Origin: Acholeplasmataceae bacterium
GTDB lineage: Bacteria; Bacillota; Negativicutes; Acidaminococcales; Acidaminococcaceae
Direction: 5' to 3'
DNA: 10,083 nucleotides
Assembly (NCBI GenBank): GCA_012719555.1
Contig: JAAYAE010000083.1
Location: forward strand, 1-10,083
Below the pieces are notes generated by a model. That model was not told where the DNA came from, did no database searches, and worked only from the letters and a program-made list of their open reading frames with translations. Shown in pieces: positions 6,243 through 10,083 of the stretch; the stretch's first letter is position 1, and every line of letters starts with the position of its first letter. The translations under genes and the position numbers were made by a program.

Positions 6243-6970
6243 CAGAGCTAATTACAAAGAAACATTCCAAATCTCCGGTTTCCGAAGCCTACCGTACTAT
6301 TCGTACCAATGTGCAGTTTTCTGCGGTTAATAAAGATCTTAAAACTATTGTTATTACCAGTGCCACTGCCAATGAAGGAAAATCTACCACTATTTCCAAC
6401 CTAGGGGTAGTGATGGCTCAGGCAGGACAGAAAGTTGTTATTATGGACTGCGATTTTCGTAATCCTACTCAACACAAAATCTTCCAACTGCCCAACAAAG
6501 GCTTAAGCAATTGCATTGCCATGCACAAAAGAGTCATGGAAATTATCCAACATACAGAGGTTGAGGGACTAGACGTGCTGACCAGTGGCCCCGTGGCACC
6601 GAATCCTTCTGAGATTTTAAGCTCTAAACGTATGGATGAAGTGTTGGAAGTTCTAGGCAGGGAATATGACTACGTCCTTATTGATACGCCACCTATTTTG
6701 CCTGTTACCGACGCGGCAGTTATGGCGGCCAAGGTAGATGGGGTTATTATGCTTACCGCTTGGGGCAGTATAAATCCTGAGGTAGCTAGAGATGCCAAAG
6801 CTCGGCTAGTGCAAGCAGGGGCTAATATTATTGGTGTTATACTAAACAAAGTAGAAGTAAATACTACCGGTAACGGCTATGGTTATGGTTATGGCTATTA
6901 TTACTACTACGGCAGTGGCGAAGGTAAAGAAGACGGCGAAAAAAAGCACAAACAAAGTAAAGAACAGTGA
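6239..6970 (+). CDS. cpsD: Bacterial tyrosine autokinase (BY-kinase, CpsD/CapB type)
   Basis: A cytoplasmic protein-tyrosine kinase of 243 residues that acts with the adjacent Wzz-type membrane activator. It has the P-loop set of the family: Walker A with NEGKST (45-50), Walker A' with VVIMDCD (66-72) and Walker B YVLIDTPP (145-152). SEAYRTIRTN (15-24) matches the N-terminal oligomerisation motif of CapB-type kinases. The autophosphorylated tail contains eight tyrosines (214-224), alternating with glycine and then five in a row. After it comes a charged Lys/Glu tail of about 19 residues that is longer than usual. GGAGG (6223-6227) lies 11 bases ahead of the ATG. The TGA stop (6968-6970) lies inside the first rung of the next hairpin array. 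The phosphatase at 2133-2924 is the likely partner. Confidence 0.94.
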   Translation: MTELITKKHSKSPVSEAYRTIRTNVQFSAVNKDLKTIVITSATANEGKSTTISNLGVVMAQAGQKVVIMDCDFRNPTQHKIFQLPNKGLSNCIAMHKRVMEIIQHTEVEGLDVLTSGPVAPNPSEILSSKRMDEVLEVLGREYDYVLIDTPPILPVTDAAVMAAKVDGVIMLTAWGSINPEVARDAKARLVQAGANIIGVILNKVEVNTTGNGYGYGYGYYYYYGSGEGKEDGEKKHKQSKEQ

Positions 6971-7124
6971 AGTGCGACTAGCGTCGCAGTGAAGTGAGAC
7001 TTCACGTGCAGTATCCGCTAGTGCGGAAGTGCAGTTTTTGCTCCGCAAAGTGCAGCTGTTCCTATGGAGCGTGCAGTATTGAAAGCAGAGCTTTCAAAGT
7101 TAAGGAATATTTTTGTTCCAAAAA
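6967..7124 (+). repeat. Left hairpin array of the gene-less element 2
   Basis: Rungs are GTGAAG (6967, 6989), GTGCAG (7006, 7029, 7050, 7071) and GTTAAGG (7099). Hairpins are TGCGAC/GTCGCA (6973-6988), GTGAAGT/ACTTCAC (6989-7005, overlapping a rung), TCCGC/GCGGA (7014-7027), TTTGC/GCAAA (7037-7049), GTTCC/GGAGC (7058-7070, one G-T pair), TTGAAAGC/GCTTTCAA (7079-7097) and TTTTTG/CAAAAA (7110-7124). The array starts inside the kinase stop codon. Confidence 0.85.
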
Positions 7125-7156
7125 CTTAAATATGTTTAATAGAAGGAAATAAGTTG

Positions 7157-7321
7157 GTTTTCGCTTGCGAAAACATCAACAACTTTTGGACTTGTCCAAA
7201 AAGCTGCACTCAATGTAGTTGAAGCTGCACTGCGAAGCAAACTGCACTTTGCGACTTTAGTCGCAAAAGCTGCACATGCCTTTCTACTTCACAGCCTTTC
7301 CGCTGCACTCCGCATAGCGGA
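7157..7321 (+). repeat. Right hairpin array of the gene-less element 2
   Basis: Hairpin GTTTTCG/CGAAAAC (7157-7174), rung CAACAAC (7177-7183) and palindrome TTTTGGAC-TT-GTCCAAAA (7184-7201) are followed by CTGCAC at 7204, 7225, 7242 and 7270, CTTCAC at 7287 and CTGCAC at 7303. Hairpins between include TCAAT/GTTGA (7210-7222), a short TGC/GCA (7231-7239), TTTGCGAC/GTCGCAAA (7248-7267) and TCCGC/GCGGA (7309-7321). Only 32 bases (7125-7156), with no gene, separate it from the left array. The remaining 7322-7370 shows nothing clear. Confidence 0.85.
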
Positions 7322-7386
7322 AATTGTAAGTGTGTTCTCAGTTAAACGATTGATTATAGAAATTCCTTTTAGGAGATGACTTGCAA

Positions 7387-8505
7387 ATGAGGGACAAGCG
7401 TATTTATTTATCTTCACCTACAATGCATGGTGAAGAGCAGATGTATGTTAAAGAGGCTTTTGATACTAATTGGGTAGCACCATTAGGAAAGAATGTAGAT
7501 GAGTTTGAAAAAAGCATTGAAAAATATATTGGCGTTAAGGCGGCTGTTGCTCTAAATGCTGGGACAGCCGCGCTACATCTTGCTGTAAAATTGGCTGGGG
7601 TAGGACAGGGAGACATAGTTTTATGTAGCGATTTGACTTTTTCTGCGACGGTTAACCCTGTAAGCTACGAAAAGGGTGTTCAAGTATTTGTTGATAGTGA
7701 ACGAGAAACATGGAATATGGATCCAAATGCACTAGAAGTAGCTTTTACAAAATATCCACAGACGAAAGCAGTCATTGTGGCTAATCTATATGGAACACCA
7801 GCAAAATTAGATGAAATAAAAGCGATTTGTCATAAATATCGAGTTATTTTAATTGAAGATGCGGCTGAAAGTCTTTCCTCTACGTACAAAGGGCAGCAGA
7901 CAGGCACCTTTGGAAAATATAACGCTATTTCATTTAATGGAAATAAAATAATTACAACCAGTGGTGGCGGTATGCTTTTATCAGATGATGTAGAAGCTAT
8001 TGCCAAAGCTAGATTTTGGGCTACACAGGCTCGGGACCCGGCTCCTTATTACCAACATAGCGAGATAGGCTATAATTATCGCATGAGCAATATTGTAGCA
8101 GGAATAGGTCGTGGTCAGATGCTTCATATAGATGAGCATAGAGCACAAAAGAAAGTTATATATCTAAGGTACAAAGAAGGATTCAAAGATTTACCTGTTA
8201 CTATGAATCCATATTTAGACTGTAGCGAACCCAATTTTTGGCTTAGTTGTTTGACCATCAATAAAGGCGAGAAAGTTACTCCTGAAGACATTAGACTGGC
8301 ACTGGAAAAAGAAAATATAGAATCTAGGCCAATTTGGAAACCAATGCATTTGCAACCGGTTTACGCTAAGAATGATTTTATTGCTGTAGGTGATAATGTG
8401 GGGGAAGATGTATTTTCTAGAGGATTGTGTTTGCCTAGTGATAATAAGATGACTGAAGAGGAACAGAATTTTGTTATGGAAATTATTAAAAATATTTGGA
8501 AGTAG
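7387..8505 (+). CDS. DegT/DnrJ/EryC1/StrS-family sugar aminotransferase
   Basis: A PLP enzyme of 372 residues that would put an amino group on a keto-sugar nucleotide, most simply the 4-keto product of the dehydratase at 297-2120. Family motifs in order: LSSPTM (8-13), NTNW-like DTNWVAPLG (26-34), NAGTAALHL (57-65, cofactor phosphate region), EDAAES (157-162, Asp158 facing the pyridine nitrogen), SFNGNKIITTSGGG (182-195, with Lys187 as Schiff-base lysine) and NYRMSN (230-235). Length is normal for PglE/WecE-like members. ATG 7387 is preferred over an in-frame TTG at 7381; AGGAG (7371-7375) would serve either, at 11 or 5 bases. The next start lies 13 bases past its stop. The exact sugar cannot be read from sequence. 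Confidence 0.92.
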   Translation: MRDKRIYLSSPTMHGEEQMYVKEAFDTNWVAPLGKNVDEFEKSIEKYIGVKAAVALNAGTAALHLAVKLAGVGQGDIVLCSDLTFSATVNPVSYEKGVQVFVDSERETWNMDPNALEVAFTKYPQTKAVIVANLYGTPAKLDEIKAICHKYRVILIEDAAESLSSTYKGQQTGTFGKYNAISFNGNKIITTSGGGMLLSDDVEAIAKARFWATQARDPAPYYQHSEIGYNYRMSNIVAGIGRGQMLHIDEHRAQKKVIYLRYKEGFKDLPVTMNPYLDCSEPNFWLSCLTINKGEKVTPEDIRLALEKENIESRPIWKPMHLQPVYAKNDFIAVGDNVGEDVFSRGLCLPSDNKMTEEEQNFVMEIIKNIWK

Positions 8506-8518
8506 AGGTTGTGATATT

Positions 8519-9205
8519 ATGTACGAACGCTACTTTAAACGAATGCTTGATTTTATTTTGTCTGGAATAGCACTTGTGGTATTATCACCTATATTATTAA
8601 TCATAGCTACTTTAGTGCGTATTAGACTTGGTAGCCCGGTACTATTTAAGCAAGTTAGGCCTGGAAAAAATTGCAGACTATTCACTATGTATAAATTTCG
8701 TAGTATGACTAATAGATTAGATAGTAGGGGCAATTTATTGTCTGATAATTTACGAGTAAATTCATTTGGTAAAAAGCTAAGAGCAACATCATTAGATGAA
8801 TTGCCAGAGCTTATTAATATAATAAAAGGTGACATGTCATTAGTTGGTCCTAGACCACAGTTAGTTCGGGACATGGTTTTTTTTACAGAGGAACAAATAA
8901 AACGTCAATCTGTTTATCCAGGGCTTACAGGACTTGCACAAATTTGTGGGCGCAATAACATTACGTGGGAAGATAAATTTATTTATGATTTGCAATATAT
9001 TAGTGATATAAATTTTTTTGAAGATATGAGAATTATTTACCGTACAATTTTTAAGGTTGTTAATCAAGATGATATAAGTGCAGAAGGAATGGAAACGGCT
9101 GAAGATTATGGGGATTATCTATTTAGAATAGGAAGAATAGACTTAGTTACTTATAGTAGGGGACAAGAAAAAGCAAAAAATGTTGAGGAAATAATTATTA
9201 TATAG
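8519..9205 (+). CDS. Initiating sugar-phosphate transferase (monotopic phosphoglycosyl transferase)
   Basis: A 228-residue enzyme that transfers the first sugar phosphate from a UDP-sugar to undecaprenyl phosphate. One hydrophobic N-terminal segment (about 11-35) has Ser23-Pro24 at the place where these enzymes break the re-entrant helix. Conserved motifs follow: KQVRPGKN (44-51), YKFRSM (58-63), the catalytic SLDELPELIN (91-100, Asp93-Glu94 dyad), GDMSLVGPRPQ (104-114) and YPGLTGLAQI (133-142). It is a small PglC-like form without the extra membrane domain of WbaP. The tail of about 45 residues past residue 183 is acidic, then basic. ATG 8519 is chosen for the AGAGG site (8504-8508) 10 bases ahead. 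With the aminotransferase upstream the substrate could be a UDP-amino-deoxy sugar, but this is inference. Confidence 0.93.
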   Translation: MYERYFKRMLDFILSGIALVVLSPILLIIATLVRIRLGSPVLFKQVRPGKNCRLFTMYKFRSMTNRLDSRGNLLSDNLRVNSFGKKLRATSLDELPELINIIKGDMSLVGPRPQLVRDMVFFTEEQIKRQSVYPGLTGLAQICGRNNITWEDKFIYDLQYISDINFFEDMRIIYRTIFKVVNQDDISAEGMETAEDYGDYLFRIGRIDLVTYSRGQEKAKNVEEIIII

Positions 9206-9225
9206 TTAAGGTGGAGAATATTACT

Positions 9226-9999
9226 ATGGATGAGTTAATTTCAATTATAACGCCATCTTATAACACAGCTCCATATATTTTGCAAACGATTCAAAGTGTT
9301 CTTAATCAGACCTATACATATTGGGAAATGATTATTGTTGATGACTGCTCAACAGATAATACATGTGACGTTGTAAACAAAGTTAGCGATGAACGAATTA
9401 TTTATATTCAGAATGAGAGAAACAGTGGAGCTGCTATTTCAAGAAATAAGGCGTTGGCAGTAGCGAAAGGCAAATGGATTGCGTTCCTTGATAGCGATGA
9501 TTTGTGGGCGCCAGATAAATTGGAGAAACAATTAGAATTTATGAAGGATAATAAATATCATTTTTCTTATACAAATTATTCCGAAATAGGTGAAGAATCA
9601 GAATCTCTAGGGGTTTTTGTTACTGGACCAAAGAAGATTTCTAAAGCGGGAATGTATAACTACTGTTGGCCAGGATGTCTCACTGTTATGTATGATGCGG
9701 ATGTTGTTGGTTTAGTGCAAATAGCAGACCTCAAAAAGAACAATGACTATGCCATATGGTTGCAAGTTATTAGGATAACAAATTGTTATCTGCTAGACAA
9801 AGAATTAGCTAAGTACAGAAGAAGAACAGGATCAATATCAAATCATTGCTATATTAAACTGGTGAAATGGCATTATATGCTATATAGAATCGGGGAGAAG
9901 AGATCACGCATTATTTCTAGCATTTTGACTGTAAAAAATATGATCTTTGGGTTTTGGAAAAAAGTCAAATATGTGCATAAACGTGGAGAAGAAAAATAA
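9226..9999 (+). CDS. GT2-family glycosyltransferase
   Basis: A 257-residue GT-A-fold enzyme that would add a sugar to the lipid-linked acceptor on the cytoplasmic side. Motifs: SIITPSYNT (6-14), VDDCSTDNT (38-46, nucleotide-binding Asp39/Asp40), NERNSGAAISRNKA (63-76) and the metal-binding FLDSDDLW (87-94). A later YRRRTGSISN matches the acceptor-side YRxxxxSxS motif common in this group. The C-terminus is basic with a hydrophobic patch (residues about 225-245), probably for membrane attachment. ATG 9226 is preferred because GGAG (9213-9216) lies 9 bases upstream; the in-frame GTG at 9211 precedes that site. The donor and acceptor sugars cannot be told. The 84 bases after its stop hold no recognisable feature. 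Confidence 0.9.
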   Translation: MDELISIITPSYNTAPYILQTIQSVLNQTYTYWEMIIVDDCSTDNTCDVVNKVSDERIIYIQNERNSGAAISRNKALAVAKGKWIAFLDSDDLWAPDKLEKQLEFMKDNKYHFSYTNYSEIGEESESLGVFVTGPKKISKAGMYNYCWPGCLTVMYDADVVGLVQIADLKKNNDYAIWLQVIRITNCYLLDKELAKYRRRTGSISNHCYIKLVKWHYMLYRIGEKRSRIISSILTVKNMIFGFWKKVKYVHKRGEEK

Positions 10000-10083
10000 A
10001 AGACAAAGAATTGTTCTATAAAATAGGATGTAGACTTCAAGTATTGATATGATAAAGCAATTAAATAACGGTCACATATAACA

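Overview
The window is about 10 kb of an exopolysaccharide/capsule gene cluster, all on the + strand. It probably comes from a low-GC diderm Firmicute (Negativicutes-like, for example a Phascolarctobacterium/Acidaminococcus/Dialister relative). The reasons are the mix of a PHP-type phosphatase (CpsB/YwqE), a Wzz-type chain-length protein plus a separate bacterial tyrosine kinase (a Firmicute arrangement), and a periplasmic SLBB polysaccharide-export protein that needs an outer membrane. Strong AGGAGG-type ribosome sites and AT-rich codons agree. The genus is an inference.

Layout. 1-112 is the 3' end of an unidentified gene. 177-205 is a near-consensus promoter, followed by a leader with an AT-rich hairpin. 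Next come a membrane-bound CapD/WbpM-type nucleotide-sugar 4,6-dehydratase (297-2120), a CpsB-type phosphatase (2133-2924) and an SLBB export protein (2969-3649). A gap of about 1.1 kb (3650-4778) holds a small four-helix-bundle protein gene (4014-4358) between two arrays of short hairpins. The Wzz-type protein (4779-6242) and the tyrosine kinase (6239-6970) follow, overlapping by ATGA. A second gap (6967-7386) holds a gene-less version of the same hairpin arrays. The cluster continues with a DegT-family sugar aminotransferase (7387-8505), a monotopic initiating sugar-phosphate transferase (8519-9205) and a GT2 glycosyltransferase (9226-9999).

How the genes fit together. The dehydratase and aminotransferase can make a 4-amino-6-deoxy sugar nucleotide, the phosphoglycosyl transferase can load the first sugar on undecaprenyl phosphate, and the GT2 enzyme can extend it. 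Wzz, the kinase, the phosphatase and the SLBB protein would control chain length and export.

The unusual part is the two intergenic elements. Each is built from 5-8 bp hairpins with tiny loops, separated by nearly constant 6-7 base 'rungs'. Left of the centre the rungs read GTGCAG, GTGAAG and GTTATGG. Right of it they read the exact complements in mirrored order: CCATAAC, CTTCAC, CTGCAC. Stem sequences differ between units, but pairing is kept, with compensatory changes. In the first element the centre is a gene of the 23S-rRNA-intervening-sequence-protein (S23/IVP, Avd-like) family; in the second it is about 30 bases with no gene. This looks like a structured RNA or cruciform element family with a probable protein partner, and it is the main candidate for an undescribed system here.
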